From positions 1-13,614 of the forward strand of contig CACZSC010000220.1 of NCBI GenBank assembly GCA_902783755.1: DNA of 13,614 bases. The letters run 5' to 3'. The notes beneath the pieces are model-generated. The model was given only the letters and a program-made list of their open reading frames with translations. It did not search any database and had not been told where the DNA came from. The translations under genes were made by a program, and so were the position numbers. The DNA comes from an uncultured Ruminococcus sp. Its GTDB lineage: Bacteria > Bacillota > Clostridia > Oscillospirales > CAG-272. Shown here one piece after another: positions 1 through 7,930 of this stretch (positions are counted from its first letter, which is position 1; every line of letters starts with the position of its first letter).

Positions 1-420
1 ACAGCAAACCTGATCATAAACGGCGATGAGGTGGCCACCGTCGAATTCAGTAATTTCGACTGGGACAACAAGACCGTCAAAGCGACGCTGAGCCTTTCGG
101 AAACCTACTGGAAGATACTCGCATCGGGGTCGTACACTCCGTTAATGAAGACAGTCAGGCTGACTCTCGACATACAGAAGGATCATTACACGCTTGATGT
201 GACCATGAGCGGAGCATCGATGCTTAAGATGACCCTTGAAAAAGTCGATCCGGAGTCCGTTCCCGCCATTCCCTCAGGAGACAGGATCAGCAGTGACGAA
301 TACCTTGACAGCATCGATCTCACCACGATAAAGAAGAACCTCTCCGATGCCGGAGTGCCGCAGATACTGATCACCATGATCGATATGATCATAGCCCAGG
401 TTCCTTCAATAACTAAGTGA
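1..420 (+). CDS. Unrecognised protein, C-terminal part (5' end outside window)
   Basis: The reading frame is open from base 1 and ends in TGA at 418-420, so this is most likely the last 139 codons of a longer gene. A GTG at 31 could be a start, but no convincing ribosome binding site precedes it and the frame continues upstream. The first two thirds alternate short hydrophobic and polar stretches with many Thr, Ser and Val, which suggests beta strands. The last 45 residues look like amphipathic helices containing Ile/Met-rich turns, and no transmembrane segment is evident. I do not recognise a family. It lies 53 bp upstream of an ABC export operon on the same strand, so it could be a secreted or lipoprotein partner, but its N-terminus (where a signal peptide would be) is not in view. 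That link is inference only. Confidence 0.7.
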   Translation, partial: TANLIINGDEVATVEFSNFDWDNKTVKATLSLSETYWKILASGSYTPLMKTVRLTLDIQKDHYTLDVTMSGASMLKMTLEKVDPESVPAIPSGDRISSDEYLDSIDLTTIKKNLSDAGVPQILITMIDMIIAQVPSITK

Positions 421-432
421 CACATTTAATAC

Positions 433-454
433 AGGCGGCGAGCTATCGCCGCCT
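433..454 (+). terminator. G+C-rich hairpin between the partial gene and the ABC operon; weak terminator
   Basis: AGGCGGCGA (433-441) and TCGCCGCCT (446-454) pair perfectly over 9 bp around a 4-nt GCTA loop. The hairpin begins 12 nt after the upstream stop codon. It is followed by CTTGCATAT, which has only a short broken T stretch, so it may terminate weakly, or stabilise or attenuate a transcript that continues into the ABC genes. I see no clear promoter in the 19 bases between the hairpin and the ATPase start. Confidence 0.5.
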
Positions 455-473
455 CTTGCATATAGGGTGAACG

Positions 474-1154
474 ATGAATATATCCATAAGAAACATAGAA
501 AAAAGCTACGGCTCTAGGAAAAGGAAGAAAAGGATACTGAAAGGCCTCGACCTCGATGCTTCCGGCGGTGACTGCATAGGTATCGCCGGAAAGAACGGCT
601 GCGGCAAATCCACACTTCTTTCAGTGCTGGCCGGAGTCCAGAAAGCCGATTCCGGCAGTTTCTCCATCGATGGCCATGAGCTTTTCTCCCGCCCGAAGGA
701 TCTTTCGAAAAACGTAGGATTTGTCCCGCAGGCTTCAGCCCTCATGGAAGAGCTAACAGCTTATGACAATCTCCTCATGTGGTACACGAAGGAAGAGATC
801 AGCCGCCAGCTGAATTCCGGGGTCCTCGGGCTCCTGGGCATCGGAGATTTTCTCAGGACCAGGGTCAGGGATCTTTCCGGAGGTATGAAGAAAAGACTAT
901 CCATAGGGTGCGTCATGTGTACCATGCCTCCCGTGCTCCTTCTGGACGAGCCCTGCGCGGCGCTCGACCTTGAATGCAAGGAGAACATAATCGGATATAT
1001 AAAGGACTATGTCAGAAAAGGCGGGATTGCGGTCCTGACTTCCCATGACCCGATGGAGCTTGAGATATGCTCCTCTCACTATGTAATGAAAGACGGACGG
1101 CTCACGCCGTATGCATATAACGGAAACGTAGATAATCTGGTGGCAAGCCTATGA
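474..1154 (+). CDS. ABC transporter ATP-binding protein
   Basis: This 226-residue protein is a stand-alone ABC ATPase of normal length for the family. It shows Walker A GKNGCGKST at residues 39-47, the Q-loop glutamine at 86, the signature LSGG at 134-137, Walker B LLLDEP with Asp158 and Glu159, a D-loop around Leu164-Asp165, and the switch histidine at 191. All catalytic elements are intact, so it should hydrolyse ATP. It would act as a dimer on the cytoplasmic face of the two permeases encoded next. AGGGTGA at 464-470 is a plausible ribosome binding site for the ATG at 474. Its stop overlaps the next start as ATGA, which indicates translational coupling. Together the three genes resemble ABC-2 type export systems. 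The substrate (drug, peptide, lipid or ion) is not evident. Confidence 0.95.
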   Translation: MNISIRNIEKSYGSRKRKKRILKGLDLDASGGDCIGIAGKNGCGKSTLLSVLAGVQKADSGSFSIDGHELFSRPKDLSKNVGFVPQASALMEELTAYDNLLMWYTKEEISRQLNSGVLGLLGIGDFLRTRVRDLSGGMKKRLSIGCVMCTMPPVLLLDEPCAALDLECKENIIGYIKDYVRKGGIAVLTSHDPMELEICSSHYVMKDGRLTPYAYNGNVDNLVASL

Positions 1155-2386
1155 CTTTCGGAAAGTATTTCAGGGCCCAGCTCAAGCGGTTTTTCAGACT
1201 GTTCCCCGTCTCGGCCGCGGTCTCCCTCGTTCTGGTGCTCATCCTGGGCACGGCGGGAGCATTCATTTACAGTGACAGGAACTCCGATGAACAGGACCAG
1301 ATAGTCAGTATCGGCTTAACCGGGGCACTTGACGACGCGTATATGGAGCTGGCTCTCAATTCCCTTGAGAATTTTGACAGCACGAGGTTTTCCGTAAAGC
1401 TCGTGAAGCTTGACGAGGACGAGGCAAAAAGCAGACTTCAGAGCGGCGATATCGGCGCTTATGTCGTATTTCCCGAGAACTTCATACAGGAAGCCATCGG
1501 CGGTAACTTTCAGAAAGTAAGCATCGTCACTCTGGACGGAGCGAAAAGCTTCAGCAGCAGGATCCTCAACGAACTCATAAAATCAGTCGCCGAGATGGTG
1601 GTGCATTTCCAGAAGACTGTCTACGGATATCAGCAGGCGGTATATGACTACGGGTACAGCACAGATGAGATGTACCGTCTGGGCGGCAACGTCGCATTCA
1701 GGGTCATCGACGTCATACTTGAAAGAGACGGCATGTACAGGCTTGAACTGACCGAACCGTCCGGTGAAGCGGAGACGGCTGACAGCATCGTATCCGGAGT
1801 CACTGTGGTATTCATAATGCTGTGGGGAATCGTATCCTGCGCGGCATTCTCGGCCGACAGGACCGGGCTGTCAAAGGTCCTTTCATCCAAGAGGAACGGG
1901 CCTGCAAAGCAGATTACGGCGGAATACGCCGCTTACCTCATTTTCATGCTATCCGAGATCCTGCTTATCGGGCTTGCCGTCTCAGCTGTTTTTGCCCTTT
2001 CTCCGCTCAGAGATGCCGCAAGCCTTAATCCCCTGACGTTCATCCCAGCTCTCATCCTGCCCGTGCTAATGATCTCATCCATGCAGTTTTTCATCTATGA
2101 GATCACCAACAGCATCCTTGGCGGAGTTCTTGTACATTTCATCCTGGCCTGCGGCATGGGATATATATGCGGATGCTTCTATCCTCCGTACTTCTTCCCG
2201 AGATCCGTCCAGCAGGTCGCGCGGTGGCTGCCTGCATGGTCCGCGAGAGTACATATCAACGAAGTCGTATCCGGTTCCGTGACACTTTTGCCGTGCTTGG
2301 TGCTTATCGCCTACACAGCGGTATTAGTCCTGCTGTCTGTATTGACCCGTTCCGCAAAAGTCAGGGCTGAAGGAGGTGTGTCATGA
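1151..2386 (+). CDS. ABC-2 type permease, first subunit
   Basis: A 411-residue membrane protein with the layout typical of ABC-2 (type V) permeases. One N-terminal membrane helix (about residues 19-40) is followed by a large extracytoplasmic domain (about 41-210) and then five helices near 214-235, 259-283, 296-318, 321-343 and 376-398. The short N-terminal segment before helix 1 is rich in Lys and Arg, consistent with a cytoplasmic N-terminus. The start overlaps the ATPase stop by 4 nt (ATGA) and the stop overlaps the second permease in the same way, so the three proteins are probably made in step as one complex. The family assignment rests on topology and context rather than on a recognised signature motif. 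A heterodimer with the next gene product is the natural inference. The transported molecule is unknown. Confidence 0.85.
   Translation: MTFGKYFRAQLKRFFRLFPVSAAVSLVLVLILGTAGAFIYSDRNSDEQDQIVSIGLTGALDDAYMELALNSLENFDSTRFSVKLVKLDEDEAKSRLQSGDIGAYVVFPENFIQEAIGGNFQKVSIVTLDGAKSFSSRILNELIKSVAEMVVHFQKTVYGYQQAVYDYGYSTDEMYRLGGNVAFRVIDVILERDGMYRLELTEPSGEAETADSIVSGVTVVFIMLWGIVSCAAFSADRTGLSKVLSSKRNGPAKQITAEYAAYLIFMLSEILLIGLAVSAVFALSPLRDAASLNPLTFIPALILPVLMISSMQFFIYEITNSILGGVLVHFILACGMGYICGCFYPPYFFPRSVQQVARWLPAWSARVHINEVVSGSVTLLPCLVLIAYTAVLVLLSVLTRSAKVRAEGGVS
2371..2378 (+). promoter_or_regulatory. Strong ribosome binding site for the second permease
   Basis: AGGAGGTG lies inside the end of the first permease gene, 4 nt before the ATG at 2383. 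It fixes that start codon and shows that the second permease can be initiated independently despite the 4-nt overlap. Confidence 0.75.
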
Positions 2387-3534
2387 AACATCTCAAAAGA
2401 TCGCTCCTTCTGAACAAGAGATTCCTGAGAAAAGCAGGATTCGTCATGCTCCTGATCCTGATCCCGCTGTTCGCTGTTCTTCTGAACATCGTGGCTTCAA
2501 AGCCCCACGGCATCGTGAGCATAGCCCTTTACGGCGATCAGAACGACACAGTATATGTGGCTGTCCGCGACCACCTTACCTCTGATGAGTCGATCGTCAC
2601 CTTTACCGAATATAATGACGCAGCCTCTGCAGAAGATGCCGTCAGATATGGCGAATGCGACGGGGCCTGGATCTTCTCCGGAAACACATCCGAAATCCTT
2701 GATAAATACATCGCAGGTTCCATGTCCGCAAAACCGGTCACTGTTATCGAAAGGACCGATACCGTTGCTCTGAGACTGGCCAGGGAAAAACTCTCCGCCG
2801 CTCTGTCGCCCCAGCTGGCCGAAAAGATTCTGCGGGATGATTACAGAGCGAACGCGGATCCTGATGCCGACGACGAAATGCTTGCGGGATACTATGACAG
2901 CGCCTTCTATGCTGGCGACATATTCCGGTTCGTCAACATCGAAGGGAGCGAGACCAGATCAGGCTCTTATCTCACATATCCCGTAAGGGGATTCCTTGCG
3001 GTTGCGGTGCTGCTCTGCGGGCTTACCCTCGCCATGTACTGGAACCGTGACGAAAGGAGCATGGTGTTCTCTGGGATCCCGGTTTACGAAAAGCCCGTAT
3101 TCTCATTCATCTACCACTTTACGGGCATCATCGACGTGGGGATCGTATCGCTGGCGTCTCTGTACATATGCAGGTCGGGAGATACTACACCGGCCGGAGT
3201 GGTCACTGAGATTGTCTCCATGCTTCTGCTGTGTGTTTCGTGTGCCGTCCTGTCCATCCTCCTAGGCATGCTCATAAAGCCGGAAACGGTACTGGCCACG
3301 GTATCCGCCCTTACTGCCATATCACAGCTCATAGTCAACCCGGTGTTCATCGATGTGTCTGCCCTTCTGCCTGTACGGCTCATATCCCCCGTATATTATT
3401 ACATCAGATCGGCCGACAGCAGGATCTATCTGCTGTATCTCCTGATATATACGGCTGTGGTGTCCGTACTGACTGTCCTGATATCTTTTGCAAAGAAAAA
3501 GGCCTCTCCGCCAATGGCGGAAAAGGCCGCATAA
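2383..3534 (+). CDS. ABC-2 type permease, second subunit
   Basis: A 383-residue membrane protein with the same plan as its upstream neighbour. Helix 1 is at about 18-39 after a basic N-terminus, an extracytoplasmic domain spans about 40-198, and five helices follow near 200-220, 239-263, 273-298, 301-323 and 347-369. The extracytoplasmic domains of the two permeases share only a general layout by eye, so they look like diverged paralogues forming a heterodimer. It is the last gene of the three-gene operon. Its final codons, giving a Lys-, Pro- and Ala-rich tail, coincide with the intrinsic terminator of the convergent histidine operon, and only 12 bp separate its TAA from the hisIE stop. No clear terminator for its own strand was found. 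The substrate cannot be assigned. Confidence 0.85.
   Translation: MKHLKRSLLLNKRFLRKAGFVMLLILIPLFAVLLNIVASKPHGIVSIALYGDQNDTVYVAVRDHLTSDESIVTFTEYNDAASAEDAVRYGECDGAWIFSGNTSEILDKYIAGSMSAKPVTVIERTDTVALRLAREKLSAALSPQLAEKILRDDYRANADPDADDEMLAGYYDSAFYAGDIFRFVNIEGSETRSGSYLTYPVRGFLAVAVLLCGLTLAMYWNRDERSMVFSGIPVYEKPVFSFIYHFTGIIDVGIVSLASLYICRSGDTTPAGVVTEIVSMLLLCVSCAVLSILLGMLIKPETVLATVSALTAISQLIVNPVFIDVSALLPVRLISPVYYYIRSADSRIYLLYLLIYTAVVSVLTVLISFAKKKASPPMAEKAA
3491..3528 (-). terminator. Intrinsic terminator of the histidine operon
   Basis: Read on the minus strand, GGCCT pairs with AGGCC and TCCGCC with GGCGGA, separated by a small internal loop and closed by a 3-nt ATT loop. The stem (3501-3528) is followed directly by TTTTTCTTTG (3500-3491), the classic rho-independent layout. 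It starts 18 nt past the hisIE stop. On the plus strand the same stem has no T tract after it, so it serves the minus strand only. The whole element sits within the coding sequence of the convergent permease. Confidence 0.85.
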
Positions 3535-3546
3535 ATCAGGACCGGA

Positions 3547-4194
3547 TCAGGTCATTTTCTCCTGTTTAACTTTTTTGTCGATGACGTGTCTCGAGGCGAG
3601 CTCCCTGTGTATGTCATCTAGGCTTATACCCATTTCTATCATAAGGACCATAATATGATATGCGAGATCCGCTATTTCATATATGGTCTCTTTTTTATCC
3701 CCGGCCTTGCCGGCTATGATCACCTCGGTGGATTCCTCGCCGACCTTCTTGAGTATCTTGTCGATCCCCTTCTCAAACAGATAGGAAGTATATGAGCCCT
3801 CAACCTTTTCGGTCTTTCTGCCTTTCAGCATCTCCATGAGTCCCTCGAGAGAGAATTCAGCATCACCGCCGTCCTCGTAGACCGGATTCGTGAAGCATGA
3901 AAAAGATCCGGTGTGGCATGCGGGGCCGTCTGGCACCACTTCTATCACCAGAGCGTCAAGATCGCAGTCTGCCGTGATGCTCTTCACATGCTGATAATTT
4001 CCGCTGGTCTCACCTTTCAGCCAGAGGCACTTACGGGACCTGCTGTAAAAACAGGTCAGCTTCTTCTCAAGTGTTATGCCGAGGCTCTCCCTGTTCATGT
4101 AGGCAAGGGTCAGGACCTTTCCCGAGGAGGCGTCCTTCACGATCGCCGGGATCAGCCCGTCCGAATCGAATTTGAGCTTATCGATATCTGTCAT
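3547..4194 (-). CDS. hisI: Bifunctional phosphoribosyl-AMP cyclohydrolase / phosphoribosyl-ATP pyrophosphohydrolase HisIE
   Basis: A 215-residue fusion that carries out steps 2 and 3 of histidine synthesis in the cytoplasm: PR-ATP to PR-AMP (HisE half), then ring opening to ProFAR (HisI half). The HisI domain (about 1-105) has the SRSRKCLWLKGETSGN motif (51-66), the metal-binding Asp76, Asp78 and Asp80, and zinc-ligand cysteines 77, 93 and 100 around GPACHTG. The HisE domain (about 114-215) has GSYTSYL (133-139) and the MazG-like acidic residues Glu153, Glu154, Glu157, Glu173 and Asp176. Length is normal for HisIE. It follows hisF by 7 nt, with a GAGGT ribosome binding site at the end of hisF, and is the last gene of the operon. 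Confidence 0.97.
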   Translation of the reverse strand: MTDIDKLKFDSDGLIPAIVKDASSGKVLTLAYMNRESLGITLEKKLTCFYSRSRKCLWLKGETSGNYQHVKSITADCDLDALVIEVVPDGPACHTGSFSCFTNPVYEDGGDAEFSLEGLMEMLKGRKTEKVEGSYTSYLFEKGIDKILKKVGEESTEVIIAGKAGDKKETIYEIADLAYHIMVLMIEMGISLDDIHRELASRHVIDKKVKQEKMT

Positions 4195-4201
4195 ACATAC
4201 C

Positions 4202-4960
4202 TCACAGTCTTGCCGGTATCCCGGCTTCTGCCATAAGTTTCTTCAGTTCCGGTATCTTTACTTCCCCGAAATGGAATACGGATGCCGCCAGCCCCGCGTC
4301 GACCGTGGGGACCGCTCTGAACAGGTCAATGAAATCCGAAGCCTTCCCAGCGCCGCCGGAGGCAATCACCGGAACGTTCACCGCTTCGCATACCGCTCTC
4401 AGCATCTCTATGTCGAAGCCCTGCTTCACTCCGTCTGTATCTATGGAATTGACGACAACCTCTCCCGCGCCGTTTCCGACGCATCGCTTTATCCACTCAA
4501 TGGCCTCAAGTCCCGTATCCACTCTTCCGCCTCTGGCGAAGACCCGGAACTCCCCGCCGTATCTCTTTATATCCGCGGACAGCACCACGCACTGGCTTCC
4601 GTACAGCTTTGCCGCTTCACCCACGAGCCCCGGATCCGCGATGGCTCCGCTGTTTACGCTGACCTTGTCTGCGCCGCATTTCAGCACCCTGTCAAAATCC
4701 GATACGGTGTTGATCCCTCCGCCCACGGTGACAGGGATGAACACCTGTCTCATGGTCTCGGTAAGGATCTCCGTAAAGATCTTTCTCTCCTCAGCTGATG
4801 CGGTTATATCGTAAAACACCAGCTCGTCCGCGCCGTTCTCGCTGTAGAACCTTGCAAGCTCCACGGGAGAGGAGACATCGGCCAGGCCTTTGAAATTGGT
4901 CCCCTTCACCACCCTGCCGTCTTTCACATCCAGGCAGGGTATTATTCTCTTCGTTATCAT
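4202..4960 (-). CDS. hisF: Imidazole glycerol phosphate synthase, cyclase subunit HisF
   Basis: A 252-residue (beta/alpha)8 barrel of the usual length. It uses ammonia from HisH to convert PRFAR into imidazole glycerol phosphate and AICAR. The start MITKRIIPCLDVKDGRVVKG is typical of HisF. The two catalytic aspartates are present at Asp11 and Asp130 (in LSADIKR). The phosphate-binding glycines are seen at VGGGI (79-83) and in the ASGGAG loop near the C-terminus. The gene overlaps hisA by 4 nt (ATGA), and its partner hisH lies two genes upstream in the same transcript. Confidence 0.98.
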   Translation of the reverse strand: MITKRIIPCLDVKDGRVVKGTNFKGLADVSSPVELARFYSENGADELVFYDITASAEERKIFTEILTETMRQVFIPVTVGGGINTVSDFDRVLKCGADKVSVNSGAIADPGLVGEAAKLYGSQCVVLSADIKRYGGEFRVFARGGRVDTGLEAIEWIKRCVGNGAGEVVVNSIDTDGVKQGFDIEMLRAVCEAVNVPVIASGGAGKASDFIDLFRAVPTVDAGLAASVFHFGEVKIPELKKLMAEAGIPARL

Positions 4961-5667
4961 TTCGATGCCTCTATGGCTTCCTTAAGATCCACGGTGCCTG
5001 TATAGTATGCTTTTCCCACTATGGCGCCGTACATGTCAAGTTCCTTCAGTTTCACGATATCCGTCATGCTGCTCACTCCGCCGGAGGCTATGATGTCCGC
5101 ATCCACGTTTTCCTTGAGGGTCCTGAAGAATTCCGTATCAACGCCCATCATGGCGCCGTCCCTCGAGATATTGGTGGCTATGATGGTGCCTATCCCCATA
5201 CCGGACACTTTCCGGCAGAACTCTATGTAATTCTCACCGGAGTCTCTGGTCCATCCGTGGGTGGCCACGTTCCCGTTCCTGGCGTCTACTCCCGCCGCCA
5301 GCCTGTTCCCGAATTCCGAGACCGCTTCACCGACAAACGCAGGGTCTGTCGCCACGGTTCCCAGGATTACTCTGTCGAATCCGGCCGACAGATATCTGTC
5401 TATGGATGACAGGCTGCGTATACCGCCGCCTATCTCGCATTTAAGACCGGTCTCCTTCTTTATCCTGACTGCCACGTCGAAGTTCGGGTTTCCGTCCGTT
5501 TTGGCGCCTTCAAGGTCCACGATGTGGACCCATTCGGCCCCCTTTTCGAGAAAGTCCCGGGCCACCTCGACCGGATCCCGGCTGTACACCGTCATATCCC
5601 GGAAGTCGCCCCGCAGCAGCCTGACCGCGCAGCCCTCATAAATATCTATCGCAGGAAAAATCAGCAT
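4957..5667 (-). CDS. hisA: ProFAR isomerase HisA
   Basis: A 236-residue (beta/alpha)8 barrel of standard length. It catalyses the Amadori rearrangement of ProFAR to PRFAR, step 4 of the pathway. The catalytic aspartates are Asp8 in FPAIDIYEG and Asp128 in AAGVDARNG. The phosphate-binding loops are IGGGIRS (79-85) and SGGVSS. Overall it is the half-barrel-repeat relative of HisF, with which it overlaps by 4 nt. Its start overlaps the end of hisH by 7 nt, and a GAGGT ribosome binding site lies inside hisH. There is no sign of the bifunctional PriA specificity known from actinobacteria, because hisA sits in a full his operon with no trp genes nearby (inference). Confidence 0.97.
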   Translation of the reverse strand: MLIFPAIDIYEGCAVRLLRGDFRDMTVYSRDPVEVARDFLEKGAEWVHIVDLEGAKTDGNPNFDVAVRIKKETGLKCEIGGGIRSLSSIDRYLSAGFDRVILGTVATDPAFVGEAVSEFGNRLAAGVDARNGNVATHGWTRDSGENYIEFCRKVSGMGIGTIIATNISRDGAMMGVDTEFFRTLKENVDADIIASGGVSSMTDIVKLKELDMYGAIVGKAYYTGTVDLKEAIEASK

Positions 5668-6278
5668 GTCTTGACCTCGTTGAACGCTCTGAGTATGGAA
5701 AGCCCCACTTCACCGCTTTTCTCCGGATGGAACTGGCACCCGAAAACGTTGTTCTCAGACACCGCGGCGCAGAGCTCCGCTCCGTAATCCGTGACGGCAG
5801 CCAGGGATCCCCCGCATCCCGTCGCGTGATACGAATGAACGAAATATACGTAGTCTCCGTTTCTGACATATCTGAGTACCGGAGAGTCCTTCAGGATCTG
5901 AAGGGCGTTCCATCCGATGTGCGGGATCTTGTACTCCGAGGGGATGACCTCACTGATCGGTCTCACAGACCCTTTCAGAAGTCCCAGCCCCTCATGTTCG
6001 CCGAACTCGAAGCTTTTCTCGAAAAGAAGCTGCATGCCGAGGCAGATCCCGAGAAGCGGTTTACCCGCCCGGGCCTGTTCCCTGACGATTTCTCCGAGAC
6101 CGGTTTCAGCCAGCTTGTCTGCCGCGTCGCCGAAGGCTCCGACTCCAGGCAGGATGATTCTGTCGGAACTCCGTATCTTTTCGGGATCGTTCGTTACGAC
6201 CGACTCGGCGCCTATTGCTCTCAGGGATGAGGCAAGGGAGAAAAGATTTCCGACACCGTAGTCTATGATTGCTGTCAT
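5661..6278 (-). CDS. hisH: Imidazole glycerol phosphate synthase, glutaminase subunit HisH
   Basis: A 205-residue class I glutamine amidotransferase that supplies ammonia to HisF. The nucleophile is Cys79 in LLGICLGMQLLF, and the rest of the triad is His184 and Glu186 in FHPEKSG. The N-terminal IIDYGVGNL and the LPGVGAFG oxyanion-side motif (43-50) are characteristic of HisH rather than of other amidotransferases, as is PHIGWN at 119-124. Length is normal. The gene begins 8 nt after hisB; the ribosome binding site there is weak, so it may depend on translational coupling. Confidence 0.98.
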   Translation of the reverse strand: MTAIIDYGVGNLFSLASSLRAIGAESVVTNDPEKIRSSDRIILPGVGAFGDAADKLAETGLGEIVREQARAGKPLLGICLGMQLLFEKSFEFGEHEGLGLLKGSVRPISEVIPSEYKIPHIGWNALQILKDSPVLRYVRNGDYVYFVHSYHATGCGGSLAAVTDYGAELCAAVSENNVFGCQFHPEKSGEVGLSILRAFNEVKTC

Positions 6279-6286
6279 ATGCCTGA

Positions 6287-6874
6287 TCAGATCACGCCTT
6301 TTGTAGACGGGATCTCCCCTTTCAGTTCCGGATCGGCCGCCACGGCCTGTCTTGCGGCTCTCGCAAACGATTTGAACATACCTTCGATTATGTGGTGTGA
6401 ATTGCCGCCGCAGATCTGCCGTATGTGCAGAGTTGCCTGAGCGGTCCTCGCGAAAGCGAAGAAAAACTCGTCAACAAGTTCCGTATCGAAGTCTCCCACC
6501 TTCTGGGTGGGTATCGCGGTATCCGGGTAATACCCTCCGCGCCCCGAAAAATCGAGGGCCGTCATGACAAGGGCCTCGTCCATCGGGATAACGGCGTATC
6601 CGTATCTGTTTATTCCGGCCTTGTCTCCCAGCGCCTGCGAAAAAGCGGTCCCGAGGCAGATCCCCACATCCTCAGTGGTGTGATGGTAATCAACGTTTGT
6701 ATCCCCTTTGCATGAAAGCTTGAGATCGAATCTTCCGTGGGACGCGAACAGGGTCAGCATGTGGTCGAGAAAGCCGCAGCCCGTGCTGATCTCGCTCCTG
6801 CCGGATCCGTCCAGTTCCAGGAAAAGGGATATCCGTGTCTCCGCCGTGTTCCGTTCTATAGTCGCGTTTCTCAT
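6287..6874 (-). CDS. hisB: Imidazoleglycerol-phosphate dehydratase HisB (monofunctional)
   Basis: A 195-residue manganese-dependent dehydratase that converts imidazole glycerol phosphate to imidazole acetol phosphate. Metal-binding and signature motifs are all present: GFLDHM (34-39), DYHHTTED (62-69), MDEAL (98-102), NSHHIIE (158-164) and a C-terminal PSTKG. The length matches the stand-alone enzyme. There is no N-terminal HAD-type phosphatase domain, so it cannot also act as histidinol phosphatase as in E. coli. One mild departure is SGRGG (110-114) where many homologues have a proline after SGR. Its ATG overlaps the hisC stop by 4 nt. Confidence 0.98.
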   Translation of the reverse strand: MRNATIERNTAETRISLFLELDGSGRSEISTGCGFLDHMLTLFASHGRFDLKLSCKGDTNVDYHHTTEDVGICLGTAFSQALGDKAGINRYGYAVIPMDEALVMTALDFSGRGGYYPDTAIPTQKVGDFDTELVDEFFFAFARTAQATLHIRQICGGNSHHIIEGMFKSFARAARQAVAADPELKGEIPSTKGVI

Positions 6875-7929
6875 CTTTCAAGTATCCTTTCAAGTGTGGA
6901 TATGAGCTGTTTCATCTGTTCCATGGTACCTATTGTTATACGGTTGAAATTCCTGATTCTTTCCTTGTCGAAATGCCTCACCAGGATCCCGTTCTCTCTC
7001 AGTCTTCCGTATATCTCCGCTCCGGAGATCTCGGGATGCGCCGCGAAGACGAAGTTCGCCTTGGAGTCCGGCATGCAGAATCCCAGCTCCCTTAGCTTTG
7101 ACGCCGTATATTCCCGGTTCTCCTTTATGATCCTGCAGCATTCATTTGTATAGTCCGCGTCTTCAAGCATCGCCGCTCCGCAGGCCATGGTCATCGAATT
7201 GACATTGTACGGGTTCGTGGAATTCCTGATCCTGTCAAGGTCTGCAATGAGTCCGGCGTCGCCGATAACGAATCCCAGACGGGCGCCGGCAAGGAACCTG
7301 GACTTGGAAAACGTCCCGACCACAAGAAGATTGTCGTACCTTGAAATCAGACCGACGCAGCTTTCCGCGCCGAAGTCGACGTAGGCCTCGTCCACCAGGA
7401 CGATGTTGTCCGGATTGCCGCGGATGATCTTCTCGATGTCCTTCACCGGGAGTTCGACTCCCGTCGGAGCGTTCGGATTGGCTATGACTACCATGCTGCC
7501 TGAACCGAGGTATTCGTCAGGGTCGATGGTGAAGTCGTCCTTCAGGGGTATCTCGCGGTAAGGCACCGAGTGGAGCCTGCAGAACACCGGATAGAATCCG
7601 TATGTTATGTCGGGAAACACCGCAGGGGAGTTTTCCGAGCAGTACGCCATGAACGCGAAATTCAGAGCCTCATCGGAGCCGTTGGTCACAAGGACGTTCT
7701 CCGGTCCGACGGAATATGTCTCCGCCAGTTTCTCCCGGATCAGGGAGCACTCGGGATCCGAATAGAGCTGAAGGTTCCGCGCAGCTTCCTCAGCCGCTTT
7801 CACCGCCCTTTCCGAAGGCGGGAACGGCGACTCGTTCGTATTCAGTTTTATAAGTATTCCGCCTTTCGGCTGTTCTCCGGGAACGTAGGGATCGAGTCCG
7901 TTCCGTTTCCCGTCAAGGAACCTGCTCAT
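6871..7929 (-). CDS. hisC: Histidinol-phosphate aminotransferase HisC
   Basis: A 352-residue PLP-dependent fold type I aminotransferase that converts imidazole acetol phosphate plus glutamate to histidinol phosphate. Visible landmarks are KLNTNESPFPPS (28-39), NGSDEAL (83-89), NPNAPTG (151-157), DEAYVDF (180-186) and the PLP lysine at 209 in TFSKSRFLAGARLG. Length is normal. The start is 1 nt after the hisD stop, preceded by a good AAGGAG ribosome binding site inside hisD. HisC-like proteins can also act on aromatic amino acids, but the operon context makes histidine synthesis the main role. Confidence 0.97.
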   Translation of the reverse strand: MSRFLDGKRNGLDPYVPGEQPKGGILIKLNTNESPFPPSERAVKAAEEAARNLQLYSDPECSLIREKLAETYSVGPENVLVTNGSDEALNFAFMAYCSENSPAVFPDITYGFYPVFCRLHSVPYREIPLKDDFTIDPDEYLGSGSMVVIANPNAPTGVELPVKDIEKIIRGNPDNIVLVDEAYVDFGAESCVGLISRYDNLLVVGTFSKSRFLAGARLGFVIGDAGLIADLDRIRNSTNPYNVNSMTMACGAAMLEDADYTNECCRIIKENREYTASKLRELGFCMPDSKANFVFAAHPEISGAEIYGRLRENGILVRHFDKERIRNFNRITIGTMEQMKQLISTLERILER

Positions 7930-7930
7930 A

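Noticed and set aside
3537..3576. Possible plus-strand terminator for the ABC operon (short CAGGA/TCCTG stem followed by TTTAACTTTTTT)
   Set aside because: The stem is only 5 bp with a large loop, or an alternative 4-bp GACC/GGTC stem, and the T run belongs to conserved hisIE codons. It is too weak to call.
4172..4798. Plus-strand open frame (208 codons) antisense to hisF and the start of hisIE
   Set aside because: It overlaps conserved HisF codons throughout and has no motif or ribosome binding site, so it is treated as a shadow frame.
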